16,352 nt of DNA from Clostridiales bacterium (GCA_031271375.1 JAISVU010000268.1:1-16352); one strand, 5' to 3'. Positions 1 to 6,660 are shown, counted from the first letter of the stretch. Numbers and translations are program-made. Notes: generated by a model not told the origin, from the sequence alone.

Positions 1-76
1 TTACGCCGTCTATCGCGAGTTTCTCGTTCACGGTGCCGGGATTCCAGATTTTATGCAGATTTTCCGTTTTTAGCAA
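1..76 (-). CDS. TrpZ-type ABC transporter ATP-binding protein (N-terminus only, runs off left edge)
   Basis: Reading the minus strand from a TTG at 76-74 gives a protein beginning MLKTENLHKIWNPGTVNEK and continuing LAIDGV to the window edge. The NPGTVNEK-x-A-x-DG pattern near the N-terminus is typical of the ATPase of TrpXYZ-type importers; this comes from family knowledge. A GGGAGG ribosome binding site lies about 8 nt upstream of the TTG, inside the end of the permease gene, so the two genes overlap by 26 nt and are probably translationally coupled. The Walker motifs lie outside the window, so ATPase function rests on the N-terminus and on the gene order binding protein, permease, ATPase. 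Confidence 0.72.
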   Translation of the reverse strand, partial: MLKTENLHKIWNPGTVNEKLAIDGV

Positions 77-950
77 ACCTAGCGCCTCCCAGCATCTTTT
101 TTACGTTCGGCAGGCACAGCGCCAGCGCGACGGTTATCGCGGTGAAGAGTTTTAAGTCCGTTGGCCGCATCCCCGCCCGGAGCACCAGCGCTATTACAAG
201 CCGGTACGTCACCGCGCCCAGCACCATCGCTATCAGCGTGCGCATAAAGCTGCGCCTGGCGAACAGCGCCTCTCCGATAATCAGCGAAGCTAGGCCGATC
301 ACGATCGCGCCTGTCCCCATCCCGACGTCGCTGAACCCCTGGTTCTGCGCTATCAGCGCCCCGGAAAGACTGATAAGCCCGTTTGATATAACCAGCCCTA
401 TTACCTTCGCGGTGTTCGTGTTTATCCCCTGGGCCTGGGCCATCTCGGCGTTGTTGCCGGTGGCGCGGATGCTTGAGCCTATCTCGGTGCCGAAGAACCA
501 GTATATGATACATATAACCAGCGCGGCGCAGACAAGGCCCACAACCAGCGTCGCGGTATTGTTATTCATCCCTATGTCCATCAAGCCGGTATAGACCGTG
601 GTTTTACGCAATAGCGGGATGTTGGCGGAACCCAGCATTACCCGGATGTTTATTGAATACAGGGCGATCATGCAGAGGATGCCCGAGAGCAGGGCAGGGA
701 TTTTCAGCTTTGTGTGCAGGAACCCCGTTATCCCGCCCGCAAGGAGCCCCGCGAGCATCGCCGCGCCGGTGGCGAGGAACGGGTTCCCTCCCTGGTCGAT
801 TATAACGGCGGCGACGGAGGCCCCAAGCACTATGGAGCCCTCCGCCGACAAATCCGCTATATCCAATACTCTATAGGAGATCAAAACGCCGATTGTCATT
901 ACGGACCACAGAACGCCCAGCGCCGCGGCCCCCAGCAATATGCTCCCCAT
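51..950 (-). CDS. ABC transporter permease, TrpY-like
   Basis: A 299-aa integral membrane protein with about eight or more hydrophobic segments spread over its length. It is similar in pattern to the branched-chain amino-acid/TrpY permease branch of BPD_transp_2. Recognisable features are the N-terminal segment with SYRVLDIADLSAEGS, which in this family holds the conserved (D)xSxEGS element, and the cytoplasmic-loop region GTEIGSSIRATGNNAEMAQ followed by GIN. The start ATG directly follows the TAA of the binding-protein gene with no spacer; a GAGG site lies inside the end of that gene. It would form the membrane channel of the importer with the upstream lipoprotein and the downstream ATPase. 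The last residues are hydrophilic and basic (KKMLGGARFAKNGKSA), as expected for a cytoplasmic C-terminus. The substrate is not shown by the sequence; the T-box upstream points to an amino acid or its precursor. Confidence 0.88.
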   Translation of the reverse strand: MGSILLGAAALGVLWSVMTIGVLISYRVLDIADLSAEGSIVLGASVAAVIIDQGGNPFLATGAAMLAGLLAGGITGFLHTKLKIPALLSGILCMIALYSINIRVMLGSANIPLLRKTTVYTGLMDIGMNNNTATLVVGLVCAALVICIIYWFFGTEIGSSIRATGNNAEMAQAQGINTNTAKVIGLVISNGLISLSGALIAQNQGFSDVGMGTGAIVIGLASLIIGEALFARRSFMRTLIAMVLGAVTYRLVIALVLRAGMRPTDLKLFTAITVALALCLPNVKKMLGGARFAKNGKSA

Positions 951-1940
951 TTATTCCGCCTCGGGGAAGACGACGAATTCCGCAAACGCTTCGGGAACGG
1001 TAAAGCCTAGTTCTTCCGCAGTGAAGCCGTTTATCGCTATATCGCCGCTGTCGTCGGCGAACCGGATCGCCATTTCCGCAGGGTTTGCCCCGTTAAGTAT
1101 CTCCACCGCCATTAAACCGGCGTTAAAGCCTATGTCGAAGTAATTTATCCCCATAGCTATCAAGCCGCCCTCCAGCACCTGGTTGGATTCGCCGCAGATC
1201 GTCGGAATCCCGGCTTCGATAGCGACGGCACTGACCGTGGCCATTGAAGACGATATGGTATTGTCTGTCGGAAGGTAGATTACGTCGCATTCGGTGACAA
1301 GGGACTGCATTACCTGCTGAACGTCGTTCGTGCTGGTGACGGTGGCTTCGACCCATTCCAGGCCCAGGGCCGCCGCCGCTTCCTTCGCGATATCTATCTG
1401 GAGAACCGAATTGCTTTCCCCGGAGTTATAGATAAGCCCTATCGTGGCGGCGTCCGGGAAGAAGTCCTTGATCAAGCCGATCTGAGCCGCGACAGGGTTC
1501 ATATCGCTGGTTCCGGTGACGTTAGCGCCGGGGGCTTCGTCACTCTCCGCCAAACCCGCATCCGCGAAACTCGTAACCGCTGTGGCCACAATCGGTATCT
1601 CGGCCGTCTTTGACGCGATAGCCTGGGCGGCGGGCGTGGCGATTGCCAGCACCAGGTCTACGCCGCCGTTCACAAACTGGTCGCTGATTGTGGACAGGTT
1701 GCTCATATCGCCCATCGCGTTCTGGAAGTCGATATTGATCTCCGCCCCGTCGTTAAAGCCGTTTTCCGCCAAAGCCGCGATAAAGCCTTCCCTTGCGTCG
1801 TCCAGGGCTTTGTGCGTAACGAGCTGGATGATCCCGATCTGCGGGACATCGTTCGCGGGCGTGGTCTGGGTAGCGCATCCGGCGCCGAGGGCCATTACTG
1901 CGGCAAGGATAAGGGCCGCGATTCTTGTTGTCTGCTTCAT
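951..1940 (-). CDS. ABC transporter substrate-binding lipoprotein, TrpX-like (ABC_sub_bind family)
   Basis: A 329-aa exported lipoprotein. A basic start (MKQTTR), a hydrophobic stretch and a Cys at about residue 20 (ALGAGC, a relaxed lipobox) form the signal. The mature part begins with IGIIQLVTHKALDDAREGF and contains NGFNDGAEINIDFQNAMGD and NPVAAQIGLIKDFFPDA with IGLIYNSGESNS, the pattern of the TrpX-type ABC_sub_bind family (PF04392-like). The start at 1940 is set by an AAAGGAGG site 5-6 nt upstream; the frame stays open for another 87 codons upstream, but that stretch is the T-box leader and is not coding. It is the first gene of a binding protein-permease-ATPase operon. The ligand is unknown: the family is named for tryptophan, but the leader here does not fit tRNA-Trp well. 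Confidence 0.9.
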   Translation of the reverse strand: MKQTTRIAALILAAVMALGAGCATQTTPANDVPQIGIIQLVTHKALDDAREGFIAALAENGFNDGAEINIDFQNAMGDMSNLSTISDQFVNGGVDLVLAIATPAAQAIASKTAEIPIVATAVTSFADAGLAESDEAPGANVTGTSDMNPVAAQIGLIKDFFPDAATIGLIYNSGESNSVLQIDIAKEAAAALGLEWVEATVTSTNDVQQVMQSLVTECDVIYLPTDNTISSSMATVSAVAIEAGIPTICGESNQVLEGGLIAMGINYFDIGFNAGLMAVEILNGANPAEMAIRFADDSGDIAINGFTAEELGFTVPEAFAEFVVFPEAE

Positions 1941-1983
1941 TTTGCTTCCTCCTTTAGATTCGCCGGGGCTTTTTTTTAGTATT

Positions 1984-2015
1984 AAAAAACGCCTCCGACA
2001 TATAGTCAGAGGACG
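1984..2015 (-). terminator. T-box intrinsic terminator
   Basis: On the minus strand, CGTCCTCTGAC (2015-2005), a TATAT loop and GTCGGAGGCG (1999-1990) form a 10-bp stem with one bulged T and one G-T pair, followed at once by six T residues (1989-1984). It lies downstream of the T-box sequence and about 45 nt before the binding-protein start, as expected for the regulated terminator. Confidence 0.85.
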
Positions 2016-2138
2016 AGAGAATTTTGGCAAATTCTTCGTGTTACCACCTCTATTCGCCGGCGCCTCGCGGCGGCGGCCTCCGCAGGTGTCATCCAACACC
2101 CCTTCGCTATAACCGCGCGAACCCGGACCCGCATTACT

Positions 2139-2161
2139 CGTAGGGGCGAACTGCGTTCGCC
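2139..2161. repeat. GTAGGGGCG palindromic repeat, copy 1
   Basis: Plus strand CGTAGGG then GGCGAA-CTGCG-TTCGCC, a 6-bp perfect inverted repeat with a 5-nt loop. It shares the CGTAGGGGCG core with the copy at 4906-4930. It lies within the T-box leader, between Stem I and the antiterminator region. Confidence 0.6.
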
Positions 2162-2291
2162 TGCCGCTTTCCTCGGGCAGCTCGGGAGCAGTAACTTCCA
2201 AAACGCGGCCATGTCCCTCTCAGCGACCGGAACCTCTCTGTATGGCCCATCCGTTTTGTACTATGTAACTCCGTCTTGGCTGTTGGTATGT

Positions 2292-2319
2292 ATTATACTC
2301 GTGTTTATATATTTGTCAA
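2292..2319 (-). promoter_or_regulatory. sigma-A-type promoter of the T-box operon
   Basis: Minus strand TTGACA (2319-2314) and TATAAT (2297-2292), 16-nt spacer. Both hexamers are perfect consensus. Transcription should begin near 2285, just before Stem I of the T-box. It lies only about 27 nt downstream of the traX-like stop codon, with no clear terminator between them. Confidence 0.85.
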
Positions 2320-2345
2320 TAGGTAATTTTACGGAAATGAAAACG

Positions 2346-3086
2346 TTATGCTAAAGCAGTCGAAAACCAATACACCACGGTCAAATGCAGCGGATAATAA
2401 ACATAAAAAAACATCTTCACGCTCTTAACCCATTTCGGCCCCTGCGTCCCGTCGTACAGTATAATCAGCAGCGGCGCGATCATCGCGAAGGCCGCGTACT
2501 GTTCGCTGTACCGGTAAGTCCATAACGCCCATACAACCAGCGGCGCGACCCGTAAAAACCTATTATTTATAAAGGTCATAACCGCATAAATAGCTAAAAT
2601 AACCAAGGCCCCGTGGAAGCCGTAGTCCGTGTGCAGCAGGCCTGCGAGCCAGCAAATCCCGATCCCGGCGGTAAAGCCCGCCGCGCGCCCGTACCATTCT
2701 CCGGCGGATTTAAACCTTTCCGCTATCAAATCAACGGCATAAATCGCCGCAGCCCCGAAAAACAGGGTAAAGAACACGTTTATATGGTCGTAATGCAAAT
2801 AAACCGGCGGGTTGTTATATCCCCAGGATATCACCGCGTATACTAAACTGAATGGCACAAAGGACACAAAGGCGAAGACTAACAGCCTCAGCAGATACAT
2901 TTCACGTTTTTGAGACTTTCTCATACCCTCGGCGATAAGGAAGCAATACACCGGAAACGCCGCCCTGCCCATGGTTCGCATAAAAGCGGCTACCTCGCGG
3001 TATTTAGGGGACCAGGCGAGAACCGCGCCGAAATGGTCTATCGTCATCGTTATAAGCGCGAGGAGTTTTAACGCGAAACCGGACAT
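2346..3086 (-). CDS. TraX-like polytopic membrane protein
   Basis: A 246-aa membrane protein with about eight hydrophobic segments. It begins MSGFALKLLALITMTIDHFGAV, and the pattern LK-x2-A-x3-MTIDH is typical of TraX family proteins (PF05857), which resemble membrane acyltransferases. Other family-like parts are GRAAFPVYCFLIAEGM (about residues 42-57), HYDHINVFFTLFFG, and the C-terminal FYVYYPLHL-x3-Y. F-plasmid TraX acetylates pilin, but many chromosomal Clostridia carry TraX-like proteins of unknown role, and no conjugation genes are seen here. The ATG shares one base with the deoD stop (TGATG), and no good ribosome binding site is present, so translation is probably coupled to deoD. The reading frame stays open upstream into deoD, but that part is not this gene. 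Confidence 0.8.
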   Translation of the reverse strand: MSGFALKLLALITMTIDHFGAVLAWSPKYREVAAFMRTMGRAAFPVYCFLIAEGMRKSQKREMYLLRLLVFAFVSFVPFSLVYAVISWGYNNPPVYLHYDHINVFFTLFFGAAAIYAVDLIAERFKSAGEWYGRAAGFTAGIGICWLAGLLHTDYGFHGALVILAIYAVMTFINNRFLRVAPLVVWALWTYRYSEQYAAFAMIAPLLIILYDGTQGPKWVKSVKMFFYVYYPLHLTVVYWFSTALA

Positions 3087-3799
3087 CAGCTGTTTACCGC
3101 GCATTCCAGCGCTATCTCCATCATCCGGGTAAAAGCGGTCTGCCGCGTAGCGGCGTCGGTAGCCTCTCCCGTGAATATATGATCCGAAACAGTCAGGATT
3201 GTTAACGCCTCCTTTTTTAGGTACGCCGCCGTCATATACAGCGCGGCGGTCTCCATTTCGGCGGCAAGAACCCCCATGTCCCGCCATTTGGCCGAAGCCT
3301 CGTTATCCGCCGAATAAAAGGTGTCGCTGGAGAGGACGCTGCCCACCATATACCTTCCCCCGTTTTTTTCAACCTCGCGCACCGCTCTTTGCAACAGGCT
3401 AAAGGACGCGAGAGGCACGAAAGTCCCCGGCAGCTTATACTGATCCGCGAAAGCGGAGTTGGTGCAGGCCCCCATCGCCAGAACCACGTCGCCTATCCTT
3501 AAATCTGGGTGCAGGGCTCCCGCCGTTCCCACGCGGATGATGCGTTTTACATCGTAAAAACTGAACAGCTCGTAAGAATAAATGCCAAAGGACGGGATGC
3601 CCATGCCGGAGCCCTGCACGGAAACCCGCTTGCCTTTATAACTCCCCGTATAACCCAGCATCCCCCTGACCTCGTTATAGAGCTCGGGCTTGTCCAAATA
3701 ATTCTCCGCGATGAACCGCGCCCTCAGCGGATCCCCCGGCATCAGCACCGTATCGGCGATCTGCCCCGCTGTGGCCCCGATATGCGGCGTAGGGGTCAT
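3086..3799 (-). CDS. deoD: purine nucleoside phosphorylase, DeoD type
   Basis: A 237-aa cytosolic enzyme that splits purine (deoxy)nucleosides with phosphate into base and (deoxy)ribose-1-phosphate, for purine salvage. Family motifs in order: PTPHIGA at the N-terminus (His contacts ribose), LMPGDPLRARFIAE (phosphate-binding Arg), YNEVRGMLGYTG, VQGSGMGIPS, IIRVGTAGA (phosphate site), LAAEMETAALY (ribose and base site) and VSDHIFTGE with the catalytic Asp. Length matches hexameric bacterial DeoD (about 235 aa). The start at 3799 is preferred because GGGAAGG lies 9 nt upstream; an in-frame ATG at 3808 touches that site directly, and a further ATG at 3847 has no support. It is first in a two-gene unit with the traX-like gene. 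Confidence 0.95.
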   Translation of the reverse strand: MTPTPHIGATAGQIADTVLMPGDPLRARFIAENYLDKPELYNEVRGMLGYTGSYKGKRVSVQGSGMGIPSFGIYSYELFSFYDVKRIIRVGTAGALHPDLRIGDVVLAMGACTNSAFADQYKLPGTFVPLASFSLLQRAVREVEKNGGRYMVGSVLSSDTFYSADNEASAKWRDMGVLAAEMETAALYMTAAYLKKEALTILTVSDHIFTGEATDAATRQTAFTRMMEIALECAVNS

Positions 3800-3837
3800 G
3801 TCAATCATCCTTCCCGTTATATACGACTGTGTAAGAT

Positions 3838-3866
3838 AGAGTATCATTTATTGTCTAATAAGTCAA
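3838..3866 (-). promoter_or_regulatory. probable promoter of deoD
   Basis: Minus strand TTGACT (3866-3861), 17-nt spacer, TACTCT (3843-3838) preceded by TGA, giving an extended -10. The -35 is strong and the -10 weak. It lies about 40 nt upstream of the deoD start, in the short divergent gap with the broken gene at 3905. Confidence 0.55.
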
Positions 3867-3904
3867 TCTTGATATTTTGCGGTTTATGCTATATGCTCTG
3901 GGAT

Positions 3905-4622
3905 ATGGACTACAAAAAGGGAAAATGGGCAACGGCGATAATATCGGCACAGCTTGAGGACGGCGGCTGGGGTTATTTCCATACCCTGTCAGGGCCGTCG
4001 CGCAAGGCGCTCTCAACCGAGCAGGCGTTGCGGCGTTTGAGGACTCTGGGCTTTACGAAGGATGAACCCCCCGTGGCCCGCGCTTTGGATTACCTGGAAC
4101 GCTGCCTTTCGCGAGAAATAGCAATACTCGACCGCAGCGAGCATTGGCGGGACTGGGAGCTTTATGTAATATGTAAACGGCATAAAGGCGCACGGCGGGC
4201 TTATGAAGGATTTCTACGGATTCTATCATATGGCGCTGCTTCCCGGCGCGCTGCCGCCCGAAACCGAGGGCGCCGTGCTGGAATATATCCTGAACCATCC
4301 CAAAGGCATGTATTATATATGCCCGGGGCCGATTAACCGCCTTCCCGAACGATTCAAATCCCGTGAAGCCAGCCGTTGGCTTGGGGCGATAGAGATTCTG
4401 GCCCGCTTTCCCCGGGCCAGGAATCACCTGAAATTCGCGCTGGACTGGATTTTAATGAATAAGGATATCGACGGAGAGGGCTGGGACATGGGGGCCGAGG
4501 CCAGAGACGGGATATACTTCCCGCTCTCCGATTCCTGGCGAAACCCGTCGGACCGGCGGCTGGACTGCTCGCATCGTGTAAGAGCGCTTATTGATGTGCT
4601 TGAATGTGATAAATCGCGTTAA
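3905..4622 (+). pseudogene. broken squalene-cyclase/prenyltransferase-repeat-like protein gene
   Basis: Two frames together look like one conserved clostridial protein. Frame one (from ATG 3905) gives MDYKKGKWATAIISAQ, then LEDGGWGYFHTLSGPS, a QW-like repeat (Q-x3-GGWG) as in squalene-cyclase-fold alpha/alpha barrels, then TEQALRRLRTLGFT, and goes out of frame near HWRDWELY (about 4145-4168). The second frame is open from 4170 with YVNGIKAHGGLMKDFYGFYHMALLPG, then EYILNHPKGMYYI, SRWLGAIEILARF, FALDWILMNKDIDGEGWDMG and YFPLSDSWR to the TAA at 4620. From memory of the family (about 270-280 aa), roughly 50 residues are missing at the junction as well as a frame shift, which suggests an internal deletion and not one sequencing error. 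The function of intact relatives is not known to me. Confidence 0.7.
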
Positions 4623-4635
4623 TTCGGCAAAATAT

Positions 4636-4890
4636 TCACTCCAGAAACCACCCGTCATCGTCCCGGAACAGGCGCAGCCCGTCCACCGGGACTTCCTCGC
4701 CGTCGTTATACGCCGTGCAGTCGCATATATACCGAACCCCGCTGGCCCCGGCCTTGAGCGAGGCGGCGGGCCTCGCGTCCCTCACGCGGTCAATCTTGAG
4801 CCGGGCTCCGTCCTCCGTTTCAAGCCTCAGGGGGATAACCTGTTCATCCAGCGTAAAATGCGCCAGAACCGCCGTTTTAACCTTGCCCAT
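4636..4890 (-). CDS. small conserved protein following the Y-family polymerase gene
   Basis: An 84-aa soluble protein, beginning MGKVKTAVLAHFTLDEQVIP and ending RLFRDDDGWFLE, with the central segment IDRVRDARPAASLKAGASG and then VRYICDCTAYNDG. From memory, short proteins of this pattern (IPL-x-L near the start, DVRPAASLKAG, W-F-x-E end) sit next to dinB-like genes in many Clostridia, but no function is assigned to them. A GAGGTG site lies 5-6 nt upstream of the ATG. The gene starts 35 nt after the polymerase stop codon, with the palindromic repeat between them, and is probably in the same transcript. It converges on the broken gene with only 13 nt between the two stop codons. Confidence 0.75.
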   Translation of the reverse strand: MGKVKTAVLAHFTLDEQVIPLRLETEDGARLKIDRVRDARPAASLKAGASGVRYICDCTAYNDGEEVPVDGLRLFRDDDGWFLE

Positions 4891-4905
4891 GCCGCACCTC
4901 GCTAA

Positions 4906-4930
4906 CGGGCGGCTGCTAGCCGCCCCTACG
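4906..4930. repeat. GTAGGGGCG palindromic repeat, copy 2
   Basis: Minus strand CGTAGG followed by an 8-bp perfect inverted repeat, GGGCGGCT (4925-4918 on minus as complement) and AGCCGCCC, with a 3-nt loop. It has the same CGTAGGGGCG core as the copy at 2139-2161. The TAG in the core is the stop codon of the polymerase gene. The hairpin could also affect transcript stability between the polymerase gene and the small gene after it; that is inference. Confidence 0.68.
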
Positions 4931-6182
4931 TATGGATGTCATATAACTCAATGAGCGGGTTGGTCTCCGAGTTGTGGCCCAGATGCCCTGTCAGGTCTTT
5001 GCTCCCCAGGTTCCCCGCCTTCATCACGGCGTTTTTGCCAAAACGCGCCCGGATATCGTCCATCGCCTGCTCGGCCCGCTCCAGACGTTCCCTGTGGGTA
5101 TGATCCCCGAATAGGTCGAGCTGATACATCTTGAATTGATCCTGGAGGCTAATCGCCTTTACCCCGATTGTGCGGATGGGCTTGACGAACCGGTACTTCT
5201 CCGTGAAAACCTCAAACCCCTTCGCCGCTATCTCCCCCGCGAGGTAAGTGGGGTATTGAAGCTGCCCCTGCCTTATTACGGAGGCCATTTCATTGTCGCG
5301 GATATAAATCTGAACCCCGTTGCATTTAAGTCCCTGGGAGCGCAGCCTTATCGCGACGCCCTCGGAGAGCATGTATATCGCGGAACGTACCTCTTCCGGC
5401 GTTGTGGCGTCGTAAGGCAGCGTATTGCTGTGACTGACGCCATTCACCGGAACGGCGCCGGGATCCACCGGCGACATGTCGTAGCCGTTGGCATATATCT
5501 TGAGCAACAGGCCGTTCTTGCCGAAACGGAGCTTGAGCCGTTCCTCGTCGGCCTTCGCCAGGTCGCCTATCGTGTAGATATCCATAGCGAGCAGCTTCCT
5601 GTATGTCTCGCTGCCCACGAAGATCATCCGGCTGGCCGGAAGGGGCCAGGCCGTTTCTTTGTAGTTTTCCTTGGTGATAAGCACCGTAGCATCGGGCTTG
5701 ATCAAGTCTGACGCCAGTTTCGCGAAGACCTTGTTGAAGCTTACCCCGACGGTAACGGTTATGCCCAGCTCTTCACGAACCCGGCGCCGTATATCGTCCC
5801 CTATCTCCTTGCCGCCGCCGAAGAGCCGTGTGCTTCCCGTCAAGTCCAGATAGCACTCGTCAATGCCGTAAGGCTCCACCAGGGGCGTATAGTCGTGATA
5901 AATGGCCCACAGCTTTTTCGCGAACCTTAGATACAAGTCGAAATCAGCCCTGACCACTACCAGATCCCGGCATTTGCGGCGGGCCTCGTTCAGCGTCTCG
6001 GCGGTCTGTATCCCGAAGCGCTTTGCGTGGTAGTTCTTGCTTAGGACGATTCCGTGACGCGCGCCTTCGTCGCCCCCTACGACGACGGGCTTCTCCCGTA
6101 TCTCGGGGTTGTACAGGCACGCGCATGAGGCGTAAAAGTTGTTCGCGTCGCAGAGGGCCACGACGCCGTTTGGGCTGGGCAT
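4926..6182 (-). CDS. dinB: Y-family DNA polymerase (DinB/UvrX/YqjW-like)
   Basis: A 418-aa translesion DNA polymerase. The palm begins LCDANNFYASC, with the metal-binding Asp at residue 12 and a likely steric-gate Tyr at 17. The second catalytic site is YGIDECYLDLTG with Asp108 and Glu109. ITVTVGVSFNKVFAKLASDL-x-KP is the conserved fingers/palm end, and ELRFGKNG-like helix-hairpin-helix sequence follows (LKLRFGKNGLLL). The little-finger domain is followed by QLDLF at 354-358, a beta-clamp binding motif, and then about 60 more residues. A clamp motif inside the protein rather than at its end, with the NNFYASC palm, fits the YqjW/UvrX branch often carried by mobile elements; this is family knowledge. 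A TGAGGT site lies 7 nt before the ATG. No GAAC-N4-GTTC LexA box was found in the upstream gap. Confidence 0.93.
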   Translation of the reverse strand: MPSPNGVVALCDANNFYASCACLYNPEIREKPVVVGGDEGARHGIVLSKNYHAKRFGIQTAETLNEARRKCRDLVVVRADFDLYLRFAKKLWAIYHDYTPLVEPYGIDECYLDLTGSTRLFGGGKEIGDDIRRRVREELGITVTVGVSFNKVFAKLASDLIKPDATVLITKENYKETAWPLPASRMIFVGSETYRKLLAMDIYTIGDLAKADEERLKLRFGKNGLLLKIYANGYDMSPVDPGAVPVNGVSHSNTLPYDATTPEEVRSAIYMLSEGVAIRLRSQGLKCNGVQIYIRDNEMASVIRQGQLQYPTYLAGEIAAKGFEVFTEKYRFVKPIRTIGVKAISLQDQFKMYQLDLFGDHTHRERLERAEQAMDDIRARFGKNAVMKAGNLGSKDLTGHLGHNSETNPLIELYDIHT

Positions 6183-6229
6183 AATATACCTCAGAAACTA
6201 GGGCCGAGGGCCGAGAACCCAGAGCCCAG

Positions 6230-6240
6230 ACAGTTACTGT
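6230..6240. repeat. 11-nt perfect palindrome ACAGTTACTGT before the polymerase gene
   Basis: ACAGT-T-ACTGT lies three bases beyond the holin-like stop codon and about 48 nt upstream of the polymerase start. The same gap (6200-6227) also has a short direct repeat, GGGCCGA twice, and a GGGCTCTGGG-type stretch. The palindrome could be an operator or a chance match; at 11 nt it is weak evidence. Confidence 0.35.
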
Positions 6241-6243
6241 AGT

Positions 6244-6660
6244 TTAGCCGTTGGCGGGTTCTTCTTCGCCGGTGGATTCTTCCGCTTCGGTCATGGGTTC
6301 ATCCGTTTCGGTTATGGGCTCTTCTGCTTGGGTTAAGGCTCCCTCGCCTTCGGGAGGCGTGTACACCGCGCCGCAGTCTTCGCAGACCATCTGGCCGTTT
6401 ACCATAACATGCTTACAGAGCTTTCCTTCTTTTGAGCATGTCAATAAGTCGTCTCCGTAGCCCTTCTTTTTAGTGTCGGGGTTGGAAAGCACGCCCATCG
6501 TGACCAAAACGGAACAGCCCGCGGCCGCGACGCTCATTATGGCGTTTTGATCCACATGCACGCCCAGCAGCAGCAGGATGCTGACAACCTGTGAAATAAG
6601 GCTGATGAGGGTGGACGGTTTCTTTAGTCTTGTAACGAATAACATAAGCTGTTGCTTCAT
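6244..6660 (-). CDS. holin-like membrane protein with Cys-rich segment and acidic tail
   Basis: A 138-aa protein. Residues 1-60 look like a small phage holin (phi LC3/PF04531-like): basic RLKKPSTLIS, a hydrophobic segment at about 19-34, a second at about 40-58, then GVLSNPDTKKKGYGD, which resembles the GIIxDPTTKGxxDS end of those holins. After this comes a possible zinc-binding part, Cys75, Cys82, His84, Cys93 and Cys96 (CKHVMVNGQMVCEDCG). The last 35 residues are acidic, with repeated EEPITET, DEPMTEA and EESTGEE units. The start at 6660 has AAGGG 8 nt upstream; an ATG at 6666 is too close to it. The gene lies between the XRE/ImmA genes and the polymerase. Lytic function is not shown; no endolysin lies nearby. 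Confidence 0.7.
   Translation of the reverse strand: MKQQLMLFVTRLKKPSTLISLISQVVSILLLLGVHVDQNAIMSVAAAGCSVLVTMGVLSNPDTKKKGYGDDLLTCSKEGKLCKHVMVNGQMVCEDCGAVYTPPEGEGALTQAEEPITETDEPMTEAEESTGEEEPANG

Larger units (their letters stand above)
1984..2285 (-). promoter_or_regulatory. T-box riboswitch leader of the TrpX-like operon
   Basis: Read on the minus strand. The Stem I apex shows the AGAGAGG and GCTGAGAG elements typical of T-boxes (about 2240-2216). Below it, a 7-bp helix (2258-2252 with 2205-2199) closes a specifier loop with AGTA (2262-2259) opposite GAA (2198-2196), the loop E pair of T-box leaders. The next three bases are GUU (2195-2193), followed by A. Near the 3' end is a T-box sequence, AGAGGTGGTAACACG (2051-2037), close to the AGGGTGGNACCGCG consensus; its UGGU would pair with an ACCA tRNA end. 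A terminator hairpin follows. The leader controls transcription by sensing an uncharged tRNA. It holds an inserted-looking palindrome at 2139-2161. Confidence 0.88.

Noticed and set aside
142..594. Plus-strand open frame opposite the permease
   Set aside because: No ribosome binding site or recognisable protein; codon content mirrors the permease. Similar long antisense frames at 1516-2112, 5136-5711, 10137-10622 and 12382-12993 were rejected for the same reason.
2198..2200. UGG as the T-box specifier
   Set aside because: Its first two bases pair in the 7-bp helix, and the third is part of the GAA of the loop E motif. The bulge UGGU also does not fit G73 of tRNA-Trp. It remains a possible alternative if folding differs.
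1941..2201. N-terminal extension of the binding protein by 87 codons
   Set aside because: The stretch is the T-box leader, with T-box sequence and terminator. The real start at 1940 has a strong ribosome binding site and a normal lipoprotein signal.
2346..3086. Conjugative element suggested by the TraX-like gene
   Set aside because: No relaxase, coupling protein, type IV secretion gene or integrase is in the window, and TraX-like proteins are common on Clostridia chromosomes.
6183..6243. LexA (SOS) box before the polymerase gene
   Set aside because: No GAAC-N4-GTTC match was seen; GAAC occurs only once, without its partner. The 11-nt palindrome there is not a LexA site.
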